Assembly: GCF_900109935.1 (NCBI RefSeq)
Contig: NZ_FOBV01000006.1
Span: 257,463-321,462 of the forward strand
Length of the DNA stretch: 64,000 bases
Direction: 5' to 3'
Source of the DNA: Chryseobacterium taichungense
Lineage (GTDB): Bacteria > Bacteroidota > Bacteroidia > Flavobacteriales > Weeksellaceae
Part shown: positions 24,438-31,527 of the stretch, piece after piece
Numbering within the stretch: position 1 is the first letter of the stretch
Layout: each line of letters begins with the position of its first letter
Position numbers and translations under genes: made by a program
Notes under the pieces: model-generated
Database searches by the model: none
Told to the model about the DNA's origin: nothing
The model's input: the letters and a program-made list of their open reading frames with translations, nothing else

Positions 24438-25029
24438 TTGTCTTGGTGTTTTTGAAAACAATATTTGTAGTGTCTCCTGAAGCTTCCGTCATATTGACCT
24501 GTGAAACCGTTGATTGATTTTTAGGGAAATACAACTCAATCTGCTTAATGTATTTCAGCAGCTGGGCAGATTTAGGAGTAAATTTTGCGATGTTAAAACT
24601 GCCATTTTTAAAATAGGAAACAGAGAATTCCGGATCATTAAACATCTGCCCGTTTGAGCTTCCGACAATCAGCTTGTTGATTTTCTCAAAAGTTTTACTT
24701 TTTGCATCTACCGAAGACTTTTTCCCCTGATCATTAATAAAAATTTTATTATCCTTGAAAACAATGCTGTAATGATACGGTTTCATATACTTCCAGCTCA
24801 GCATGTTAGGCGTTTTTAAAGACATTTTTCCATGTGTTACAATACTTTTGTCCAGAAAATCCATTTTTTTGGTTTGGGTAAAATCTGCCTGTAATGTTTT
24901 TATTTGTTTGGTTTCTGACGAAACTTTAGTTACAAATGCTTTTGCCTCTGTCGTCGACATCGCTGTGTTTTGGGCAAAGACAAAAGTCGAAATTAATAAA
25001 AGGGTGCTTAAAGCTATATTTTTAATCAT
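24403..25029 (-). CDS. LolA-like outer-membrane lipoprotein carrier
   Basis: The 208-residue protein has a signal peptide (MIKNIALSTLLLISTFVFAQ) and the LolA pattern: LQADFTQTKKM near residue 46, GKMSLKTPNMLSWKY near 67-81, and a later SFNIAKFTPKS segment. LolA proteins ferry hydrophobic cargo across the periplasm. Aryl-polyene loci commonly carry a dedicated LolA-like gene, which fits delivery of pigment to the outer membrane. It is followed by a lipoprotein gene that overlaps its end by 35 bases. Housekeeping LolA is expected elsewhere in the genome. Confidence 0.85.
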   Translation of the reverse strand: MIKNIALSTLLLISTFVFAQNTAMSTTEAKAFVTKVSSETKQIKTLQADFTQTKKMDFLDKSIVTHGKMSLKTPNMLSWKYMKPYHYSIVFKDNKIFINDQGKKSSVDAKSKTFEKINKLIVGSSNGQMFNDPEFSVSYFKNGSFNIAKFTPKSAQLLKYIKQIELYFPKNQSTVSQVNMTEASGDTTNIVFKNTKTNAPIAASEFSL

Positions 25030-25139
25030 TGTTTAACGTTTTTAAATTTAACCACAAGGATGACAAGGGTTTCACAAAGGACACTATTTAAAGAATATTA
25101 TTAATAACCCTTGTGTTCTTGGCGAAAAATCCTTGTGAC

Positions 25140-25883
25140 TTAATGGTTTTCAAATTTACCAATTGTAAAAGTTGAGTAATTTTTATCCCCCAAAAATACT
25201 AATAAATCCTCCAAAACATTGTACGTTTTTTCCGAAGTATCGTGAAGAAGAATGATGCTTCCTTTTTTTAACCCTTTGGTGACTTTCCGGTAAATTTTTT
25301 TCTCATCTTCTGTAATCGTGTCTAAGGAACGAACATTCCAGCCTATGCTTTTTTTGTGAGTTTTTCTGATGGCTTTTGCAATATTCGGATTGGTAACTCC
25401 AAAAGGTGGCCGGTATAAATTGGTTTTACTATTTCCAATATTTAACATCACTTCATCACATTTTTCAATTTCTTGAATCATCTTTGAAGTAGATAAAAAT
25501 CCGGTATTATTGGAATGTGAATAGGTATGATTTCCAATAGTATGGCCTTCTGCAACCATTCTCTGGAAAGTTTCCGGGTATTTTTCAATCTGTTTCCCAA
25601 TACAAAAAAAGGTTGCTTTTATGTTGTTTTCTTTTAATAAATCTAAAAATTTCGGAGTAAACTCAGTAGGGCCATCATCAAAAGTCAAAGCAACTTCCTT
25701 GATTTTCGTTCTTTTATGAGTAATGCTGTTGACGAAATATCCTAATCCAATATCAAAAGATCCCCAGACAACGACTGCTGAAAACATCAGGAAACAAAAC
25801 AGATATACCCAAAATGATCCCTGAAACGCATAAATAAAAACGTTACAGAAAAGATAAAATAAGATAAATAGATAATGTTTCAT
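25140..25883 (-). CDS. NodB-type polysaccharide deacetylase family protein
   Basis: The 247-residue protein has two N-terminal membrane segments and then a NodB homology domain. It has the metal-site motif TFDDGP with Asp69 and Asp70, the zinc ligands His119 and His123 in NHTYSH, the RPPFG motif and a C-terminal LLHD. Such enzymes remove acetyl or related groups from carbohydrate. Its place in a pigment locus is known from other flavobacteria, but the substrate there is unclear. A repeat-like gap separates it from the LolA-like gene. Confidence 0.85.
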   Translation of the reverse strand: MKHYLFILFYLFCNVFIYAFQGSFWVYLFCFLMFSAVVVWGSFDIGLGYFVNSITHKRTKIKEVALTFDDGPTEFTPKFLDLLKENNIKATFFCIGKQIEKYPETFQRMVAEGHTIGNHTYSHSNNTGFLSTSKMIQEIEKCDEVMLNIGNSKTNLYRPPFGVTNPNIAKAIRKTHKKSIGWNVRSLDTITEDEKKIYRKVTKGLKKGSIILLHDTSEKTYNVLEDLLVFLGDKNYSTFTIGKFENH

Positions 25884-25908
25884 CTTTATTGCTTTTGAAT
25901 TTTTAAGT

Positions 25909-25985
25909 CATTGCGAGGAATGAAATGACGAAGCAATCTTTAATAATAGATTCTTCACTTCACTTTGTTTCGTTCTGTTCTACGT
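25909..25985. repeat. Dispersed GTCATTGCGAGGAATGAAATGACG repeat
   Basis: The gap between the deacetylase and the Cys-less ketosynthase holds TCATTGCGAGGAATGAAATG and then AGATTCTTCACTTCACTTTG. It resembles the repeat family at 14150, 15820 and 30281, with the AGATTCTTC core shared by the copy inside the 29798 gene. Confidence 0.55.
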
Positions 25986-26001
25986 TAAAAATTAATTCAA
26001 A

Positions 26002-27063
26002 CTAAGCTTTCCCCAACAAAACCAAACTATGGTCGTTCCCTCCAAGATGATTATAAAGCAAAATATTTTGAATTTCCTCCTTTCTTAAATTGCTAATCAT
26101 CATTACTTCTGAAATCTCCTGATTTTTAAGAATATGGCAAGCCATAAACGTTGAAAAACCACTCGCAGTATTGAATTCTCCACTCAAATGTTTGTAATAC
26201 AACAAAGCTGAATTTTCAAATAAACTCATTGCTTTCGTGTAATAAACATCCGATCTTGCATCTCCGCTGAAACCTAAAATTACAGCATCAATTTCATTTT
26301 TAGACAAATTATTTTTAGCTAAAAAATCTTCAATAAATTGTTCCGTTTCTTCTAAATCTAATCTGCTATTGATTTGAATATCTTTTAATTGAGCGTAAGA
26401 GTTTTCTGTTTTGTATTTTCCCAACACAAAAAAACTGGCACCTTCTCCCCAAATGACGCCGTCAGTGGTAGAATTCAGATAATCAACGGGAAGATTTTCT
26501 TCTTTTTTAATGGTTTTGTTTAATTTGTACAATTCCATTGTTCGGTCGGTTTGTTCGTCTGTTGAACCTACTAAGATGTTTTCAGCTTCACCATCGTTGA
26601 TCTGTAATTTTGCATCCAAAAACGAAAATTCCAGTGATGAAGAAGTGTTCACATAGGTGAAATTGTACGCGTGACATTGCAGACCTAAAGCAATTTGTCC
26701 AGCAACGGTATTGTGTGTGGACTGAATAAAAAACGTGGGAGTCAGAAACTCTTCATTGTTATCCAGTACATTTTTTAGAAATTTTTCAGAATCCTGGGAA
26801 CAACCCATTCCAGTTCCAACAATAATCGCATCAGGATTTTCGATTCCGGCTTCTTTTAAAGCATATTGTGAAGCCACAGAACTCATTTTTACCGTTTTAG
26901 ACATTCTTCTGCTTGCTGCAGGAGGAATGAATTCTTTGTAATTGGGTTCGATCGCTTTTAAAACCTGAGATGAATTTTCAGGCTTAAGATTTTGGAAAAA
27001 ATTTTCATTTAAAGTGTCCTGAACCGAGATGCAGGCTGCACTGTTGATGTAAACTGCACTCAT
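26002..27063 (-). CDS. Catalytically degenerate ketosynthase, chain-length-factor-like
   Basis: The protein has the thiolase fold of a KAS enzyme (IIVGTGMGCSQDSEKFLKN, ILVGSTDEQTDRTMEL) but none of the three active residues. The Cys position reads Ser in YVNTSSSLEFSF (about residue 141). The HGTAT motif is replaced by FSGDARSD, and the second His by Glu in LSGEFNTASG. It is therefore best seen as a chain-length factor paired with the ketosynthase that immediately precedes it. The ATG at 27063 overlaps that gene's stop as ATGA; the longer frame from 27090 is less likely. The product is about 353 residues. Confidence 0.87.
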   Translation of the reverse strand: MSAVYINSAACISVQDTLNENFFQNLKPENSSQVLKAIEPNYKEFIPPAASRRMSKTVKMSSVASQYALKEAGIENPDAIIVGTGMGCSQDSEKFLKNVLDNNEEFLTPTFFIQSTHNTVAGQIALGLQCHAYNFTYVNTSSSLEFSFLDAKLQINDGEAENILVGSTDEQTDRTMELYKLNKTIKKEENLPVDYLNSTTDGVIWGEGASFFVLGKYKTENSYAQLKDIQINSRLDLEETEQFIEDFLAKNNLSKNEIDAVILGFSGDARSDVYYTKAMSLFENSALLYYKHLSGEFNTASGFSTFMACHILKNQEISEVMMISNLRKEEIQNILLYNHLGGNDHSLVLLGKA

Positions 27064-28259
27064 GATTTCGAGAAAATTAAGGTTGAACAATTTCCCCCAA
27101 AACCAAACGAATTGGAAAGAACATGGTTAATATTTTTCTCTTTGAGTTCAGTGACAGGTATCAAATCAAATTCTTCCATTTTTGTTTTAAAATTCAGATT
27201 CGGGAAAATAAGATTGTTTTGGATGGCTAATAAAGAATACACCGCTTCAATTCCCGCCGCCGCCGCCAAAGTGTGTCCTGTAAAAGCTTTCGTAGAACTG
27301 AATTCAGGCACTTTTTTCTCTCCAAAAATTCGGATCATCGCAATGCCTTCAGATAAATCATTATTTGGCGTTGCCGTTCCGTGAACATTGATATAATCGA
27401 TGTTTTCTTTATCTAAGCCTGAAACCTTCAACGCTTTTTCCATCGCTAAATAAGCACCTTGTCCGTTTTCCGAGGAAGCCGTTTGGTGATGGGCATCATT
27501 CGCATTTCCGTATCCTGAAAGATAGCCTAAGACTTTTTTATTTTCTTTTTTCACGACTTCATCAGATTCTAAAACGATGAAAGCGGCTGCTTCACCCAGA
27601 TTTAAACCTTTTCTGTCATTGTCGAAAGGGGTGTTGTAAGAATCAGTTAAGATCATCAGCGTGTTGAAACCATTCAATGTAAACTTTGAAAGAGAATCTG
27701 TTCCGCCAACGATTACACGATCTAGAACACCATTTTTAATCAGTTTGGCGCCCATCATGATCGCATTTGCTGCAGAAGAACAGGCCGTACTAATCGTTGA
27801 AACCATACCTTTTAGCCCCAAATAATCAGCAATCAGTAATGATGAATTTCCAGCATCGTGGGCATCAATATATTTTTGCTTTTCAGGAAAATCTTCATAA
27901 CTGTAGAAATATTTTTCAGTCACATCCATTCCGCCAACGCTGGTTGAGGAAATGAGGCCTGTTTTATATTCATTAATGTCCGAAATTCCGGCACTTTCTA
28001 CGGCTTCTTTTGCGGCAACCATTCCTAGCAGAGAAGTTCTTGTCGCATGATTGTCTTCATTTAGCTGAAGTTTTTCAACAAGTTCTTGATTAGACAATTT
28101 TATCTCTCCGGTTTTGATATTTCCGGAATGGCGCGTTTCAAACAGTGTGATGTCTGAAATTCCGTGCTTGCCGGATTTTAGCGAGCTTAAATTTTCCTCC
28201 ACATTGTTTCCAATGGCGGAAATGATTCCCATTCCTGTTATGGCAATTTTTTGACCCAT
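27060..28259 (-). CDS. Beta-ketoacyl-ACP synthase (polyene ketosynthase 2)
   Basis: This 399-residue KAS II-type enzyme has a full triad: Cys160 in ISTACSSAANAI, His in NVHGTATPNND and His in KAFTGHTLAAAAG. It ends with LSNSFGFGGNCSTLIFSK. Its stop overlaps the start of the Cys-less partner, so the two probably form a ketosynthase/chain-length-factor heterodimer as in aryl-polyene and type II polyketide systems. An ACP gene lies 78 bases upstream, with a palindromic repeat between. Confidence 0.94.
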   Translation of the reverse strand: MGQKIAITGMGIISAIGNNVEENLSSLKSGKHGISDITLFETRHSGNIKTGEIKLSNQELVEKLQLNEDNHATRTSLLGMVAAKEAVESAGISDINEYKTGLISSTSVGGMDVTEKYFYSYEDFPEKQKYIDAHDAGNSSLLIADYLGLKGMVSTISTACSSAANAIMMGAKLIKNGVLDRVIVGGTDSLSKFTLNGFNTLMILTDSYNTPFDNDRKGLNLGEAAAFIVLESDEVVKKENKKVLGYLSGYGNANDAHHQTASSENGQGAYLAMEKALKVSGLDKENIDYINVHGTATPNNDLSEGIAMIRIFGEKKVPEFSSTKAFTGHTLAAAAGIEAVYSLLAIQNNLIFPNLNFKTKMEEFDLIPVTELKEKNINHVLSNSFGFGGNCSTLIFSKS

Positions 28260-28264
28260 CTTTA

Positions 28265-28336
28265 CAAATGTAACAATGTATCAATGCAACAGTTTACCAA
28301 TTGCTAGACTGTTACATTGATACATTGGTATATTAA
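28265..28336. repeat. Palindromic TAACAATGTA-type repeat, copy 3
   Basis: Arms of 29 bases (28265-28293 and 28308-28336) pair with few mismatches around a 14-base loop; GTATCAATG...AACAGT mirrors ACTGTTACATTGATAC. It fills the ACP-ketosynthase gap completely. Confidence 0.8.
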
Positions 28337-28337
28337 T

Positions 28338-28595
28338 TTATTTTGTTCTGTTTTCTTCGATAAATTTCGCCATGGTATCAATGGAAGTGAAAATTTCCTT
28401 TCCTTTTTTCGGATCGGATAATTTGATGCCATATTCTTTATCCAGAAGAACAATTAATTCCAAAGCGTCGATAGAATCCAGTCCAAGACCTCCTCCGAAT
28501 AACGGATCGGTATCTTTGATTTCTTCTACTGCAACGTCTTCTAAATTAAGAACTTCGATGATTTTGTGTTTTAATTCTTCTCTTAGGTTTTCCAT
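28338..28595 (-). CDS. Acyl carrier protein 2
   Basis: This 85-residue acidic carrier protein has the modified Ser41 in GGLGLDSIDALELIV. It is flanked on both sides by copies of the same palindromic repeat. It probably serves the ketosynthase/chain-length-factor pair downstream, while ACP 1 serves the plus-strand ketosynthase; a separate supply of the DarB substrate is also possible. Confidence 0.94.
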   Translation of the reverse strand: MENLREELKHKIIEVLNLEDVAVEEIKDTDPLFGGGLGLDSIDALELIVLLDKEYGIKLSDPKKGKEIFTSIDTMAKFIEENRTK

Positions 28596-28606
28596 AAAAA
28601 TTATTT

Positions 28607-28693
28607 TAATGTACCAATCTAGCAGTGTACCAGTTTACCAATGGAGAACTGCAAATCATTGTTACATTGTTATATTGTTAAATTGTTACATTA
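28607..28693. repeat. Palindromic TAACAATGTA-type repeat, copy 4
   Basis: Two 37-base arms (28607-28643 and 28657-28693) are inverted copies at roughly four-fifths identity by eye, with a 13-base loop. The right arm includes the stop codon of the upstream half-ketosynthase gene (28691-28693). Confidence 0.8.
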
Positions 28694-29230
28694 GTTCGTA
28701 AGCAAATATACAAAAGCTTTATAACTTTCCTGATAGAGTTCTACCCAGCCACATAATACTTTATCAGCCTTTCCTGACTGCAAAATCTGTTCCGAGTAGT
28801 TACTTAAAAATTCTTCGTCAAATTCATCCAGTACAAAAAAGGCATTTTCAGTCTGCATCTTGTGTCTGATACTGATTTCTCCTACGCAGATATTCGGAAG
28901 TGTGTAGACAAAAACAGCAGGACTTGGAAAATAGTTTTCCTGAGAATTGATGCTTTCCTGATATTTAAAATCAGTGTCTAAACTTGATGATCTGTTGGCA
29001 AAAACCAAAGCTGTGCTGCTGTGATCTTCACCTTTTAAAATCATTTCAGAAGCAAGAAAAGCGAGTTTGCTTAAATTATCCATTTTATGAAATTTAGGAT
29101 AATTTAATTCTAAACTTTTATAAGCTTCTTTCGCAAAATCTGAAAAATTTTCAGTTGAGGTTTCAAAAATAATTTGGTTATTGCGAACGATTTTTGAATC
29201 TTCTATCGTGCAAATGTCTGTTTTCTTCAT
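28691..29230 (-). CDS. Half-length ketosynthase-like protein
   Basis: The 179-residue protein looks like only the N-terminal half of a thiolase-fold ketosynthase (Ketoacyl-synt_2-like). It has [27 protein letters not shown] and [20 protein letters not shown], which resemble the helix and strand pattern before the active-site loop. No Cys nucleophile or His motifs are present, and the protein ends where the second half should begin. Such short proteins occur in other flexirubin and aryl-polyene loci, so it is probably not a broken gene. A structural or initiation role is possible but unproven. Confidence 0.7.
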   Translation of the reverse strand: MKKTDICTIEDSKIVRNNQIIFETSTENFSDFAKEAYKSLELNYPKFHKMDNLSKLAFLASEMILKGEDHSSTALVFANRSSSLDTDFKYQESINSQENYFPSPAVFVYTLPNICVGEISIRHKMQTENAFFVLDEFDEEFLSNYSEQILQSGKADKVLCGWVELYQESYKAFVYLLTN

Positions 29231-29239
29231 GAATAAAGT

Positions 29240-29533
29240 TTAGGGCTTTTTTGTCTGGTTTTGATGCGTGTTGAAAACAGAAAATACCACAACTTCTTTA
29301 TCAATAATTTCGTAAATTATTACATAAGGAAATTTTTGTATATAAGCTTCACGAAAGTTGTTGCTTTTTAGAGGATAGTGATGAGGACTTTTCGTAATTC
29401 TGTCAAAAAACTTTTGGACACATTTTAAAAATCTCAGGCCTAACCCTTTTCTTTTACTTTGATAGTATTCTATTGCTTCTGCTAAATCTTTGTGAGCGTT
29501 AGACTTTAATATTAATTTATAAGTCATAATCAT
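29240..29533 (-). CDS. RelE/ParE-family toxin
   Basis: The 97-residue basic protein has the RelE/ParE pattern: YKLILKSNAHKDLAEAIEYY at the N-terminus, GLGLRFLKCVQKFFDRI in the middle and FPYVIIYEIIDKEVVVFSVF near the end. ParE proteins poison DNA gyrase and RelE proteins cut ribosome-bound mRNA; which of the two applies cannot be told. It overlaps the antitoxin gene by 17 bases. It begins at ATG 29533 or ATG 29527. Confidence 0.88.
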   Translation of the reverse strand: MIMTYKLILKSNAHKDLAEAIEYYQSKRKGLGLRFLKCVQKFFDRITKSPHHYPLKSNNFREAYIQKFPYVIIYEIIDKEVVVFSVFNTHQNQTKKP

Positions 29534-29759
29534 TCATCAATCTTTGCTTAACTTCCTCCCATGAATAAGATTTAGTTTCGCCTTTAAGATGTTTTTCTCT
29601 TTCCACTTCAAGTTTTTCGTAATACCAGTTTGGAACTGCGGGATAGTTTTCTTCCTCTTCTTCCGCATCAATAATGCTATTGATGATTCTTAAAATTCTT
29701 TCATCTGCTATATCGATGAATTCGTGAATTCTTTTTCTGATGTCTACTGTAGATTCCAT
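29517..29759 (-). CDS. Antitoxin partner of the RelE/ParE toxin
   Basis: The 80-residue acidic protein begins MESTVDIRKRIHEFIDIADE and ends YSWEEVKQRLMNDYDL. This is the usual layout for the short antitoxins that precede ParE-type toxins in Bacteroidetes: an N-terminal helix for dimerisation or DNA binding and an acidic C-terminus that wraps the toxin. Its own promoter lies 28 bases upstream, in the gap after the ketosynthase. Confidence 0.85.
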   Translation of the reverse strand: MESTVDIRKRIHEFIDIADERILRIINSIIDAEEEEENYPAVPNWYYEKLEVEREKHLKGETKSYSWEEVKQRLMNDYDL

Positions 29760-29786
29760 TTCCTAAACTTTAATTTTATAAAATTA

Positions 29787-29794
29787 CAAAATTA
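29787..29794 (-). promoter_or_regulatory. Promoter element of the toxin-antitoxin pair
   Basis: The minus strand reads TAATTTTG, an exact TAnnTTTG match, 28 bases upstream of the antitoxin ATG. It begins only four bases past the ketosynthase stop, so the pair can be expressed independently of the pigment genes around it. Confidence 0.5.
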
Positions 29795-29797
29795 TTT

Positions 29798-30949
29798 TCA
29801 GCATTTTTCCAAAACAATGGCCGCATTACACCCGCCAAAACCTGAAGCTGTTTTCAAAATATATTTGATTTCCGCAGGTTGGTTTTCTTTAATGATATTC
29901 AAAGGTTGGGAAGTGCCCGTTTCTTCAAAGTTTTTAGATGAAATTAATGTATTGTTTAAAGCAGATTCCATTGAAATAATGGTTTCCAGTAGTCCTGAAG
30001 CGCCTAAACAATGTCCGTAATACGCTTTCAGGCTGTTTAAAGGAACGTTTTGCAAATCCATTCGGTTGAAAGCAATGGCTTCCATTTCGTCGTTGTATAT
30101 GGTTGCCGTTCCGTGGGCAGAAATAAAATCAATTTTTTCTGCTGGAATATTGGCTTCTGTCATAGCATTTTTGATACTGGCAAATAATCCGTCACCAGTC
30201 CTTGATGGCCCCGAAATATGGTTCGCATCATTAATTGCTGAATCTCCTAAAACTTTAAAACTAGATTTTTCGTTTTGTGAGATTCTTCCTTCGTCAGAAT
30301 GACAGTCTGTTATATAAACTGCCGCTGTTGCTTCACCAATATTGATCCCGTCACGGTTTTTATCGTATGGTTTGCAAATCTCTGTTCCGATTGCTTGAAA
30401 AGAATTAAAACCTGAAATCACAAATTCCGAAATTTCGTCTCCGGCAACTACAAACGCATCTTTATATTTTCCTGCCTGAATCATATTCTTTGCCACAGCA
30501 ATTGCCATGACTCCAGAAACGCAGGCATTAGAAACAACAATAGGTTTTGTTTTAAATCCAAAAAAATCAGCAATTTTTTGAGCTAAATTTGAAAGAAAAA
30601 CACCTTCCGGTAAAGTCTTTTCATTTTTTAATAAGCTGATATTTCCTTTTGTGGTTGATAAAATAAAAGCCGTTTCGCCTGAAATCTGATGTTTTTCAAC
30701 CAAAGGTTTTAAGCTTAGTAAGAACATTTTTTCAAGTCGTGTAAAATCCTGACCAATGAAGAATTTTTTAAACTCATTTTCTAATTTCTCAGAATCAATC
30801 ATCGAAGCGTAAAAAGGCTTCTGATTTTCTATGATTTTATGTAAAGCAACACCGGATTTTCCTTCCAAAAGAGCATTCCAGTTCGAAGAAACATCAAAAC
30901 CTAAAGGCGTGATGCAGTTGTAATCTGTGATGAAAATTTCTTTCTTCAT
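29798..30949 (-). CDS. Beta-ketoacyl-ACP synthase (ketosynthase 3) with a repeat-derived insert
   Basis: This 383-residue KAS has Cys143 in VVSNACVSGVMAI, His279 in SAHGTATIYND and His313 in YYGHCLGASG, so it should be active. It is shorter than the other two and probably starts a different chain, for example the short acyl chain that becomes the dialkylresorcinol. Residues 215-230 (DCHSDEGRISQNEKSS) are encoded by DNA that matches the dispersed TGTCATTCTGA-type repeat, read in frame; this segment lies between two conserved core strands. It overlaps the thioesterase gene by four bases (ATGA). Confidence 0.9.
   Translation of the reverse strand: MKKEIFITDYNCITPLGFDVSSNWNALLEGKSGVALHKIIENQKPFYASMIDSEKLENEFKKFFIGQDFTRLEKMFLLSLKPLVEKHQISGETAFILSTTKGNISLLKNEKTLPEGVFLSNLAQKIADFFGFKTKPIVVSNACVSGVMAIAVAKNMIQAGKYKDAFVVAGDEISEFVISGFNSFQAIGTEICKPYDKNRDGINIGEATAAVYITDCHSDEGRISQNEKSSFKVLGDSAINDANHISGPSRTGDGLFASIKNAMTEANIPAEKIDFISAHGTATIYNDEMEAIAFNRMDLQNVPLNSLKAYYGHCLGASGLLETIISMESALNNTLISSKNFEETGTSQPLNIIKENQPAEIKYILKTASGFGGCNAAIVLEKC
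30281..30305 (-). repeat. Dispersed repeat fragment inside a ketosynthase gene
   Basis: On the minus strand the segment reads TGTCATTCTGACGAAGGAAG then AATC, the core of the family seen at 15820 and 25909. It is in frame and adds residues to the protein. Confidence 0.6.
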
Positions 30950-31374
30950 GATAATCCCATTTTATCTTTCCAGGCCTGAAAAAATTCAGGATTATATAAG
31001 CATAAATTATTATCTGAATCTAAAAAAACCTGAATGGTTTCTCCTGAACAGACCAATTTATTGTCTTCGTTAAAAAGCTCATATCGGTAAATTAATTTCG
31101 CAGAAGTTGAATTCACAAAAGTGGTTACAATTTTAAATGTTTCCCCATATTTTAATGGAAGAAAATGTTCACAAGTACTTTTTACGATCGGTGTAACATA
31201 ACCCGCTTTTTGAATATCAAGATAGGTCAAACCATGCTGCCTTCCGAAAGCTTCTCTTCCGTCTTCGAAATACACAATGTAGTGCCCATGCCAGACAATT
31301 CCCAACGGGTCTGTTTCGTTGAATCTTACACGAACTTCTTCTGTACAGCTTAATATATTTAGACTTTTAGCCAT
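30946..31374 (-). CDS. 4HBT-type acyl-CoA/ACP thioesterase
   Basis: This 142-residue hotdog thioesterase has the catalytic motif RFNETDPLGIVWHGHYIVYF with Asp22. Proteins of this type occur in aryl-polyene loci and probably release or edit acyl chains. Its stop overlaps the ATG of ketosynthase 3 as ATGA (30946-30949), so the two are coupled. A gap of about 150 bases separates it from the ABC transporter genes upstream. Confidence 0.88.
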   Translation of the reverse strand: MAKSLNILSCTEEVRVRFNETDPLGIVWHGHYIVYFEDGREAFGRQHGLTYLDIQKAGYVTPIVKSTCEHFLPLKYGETFKIVTTFVNSTSAKLIYRYELFNEDNKLVCSGETIQVFLDSDNNLCLYNPEFFQAWKDKMGLS

Positions 31375-31527
31375 TTTTATATTTGAAACATTAAGGTTTT
31401 AAAGATGTTAAGGGATTTAAGCTTAACCTTCTTATTGGTTAAAAATTATTTAGAAATAAACAAAGTTTATTTAATTTAAGAAAATTAAGATTAAAAACAT
31501 GCTTTATCATTAATAAATCAGTGTTTT

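Noticed and set aside
24403..24461. Possible frameshift between LolA and the lipoprotein
   Set aside because: Both proteins have complete signal sequences and normal ends, so the overlap is ordinary coupling.
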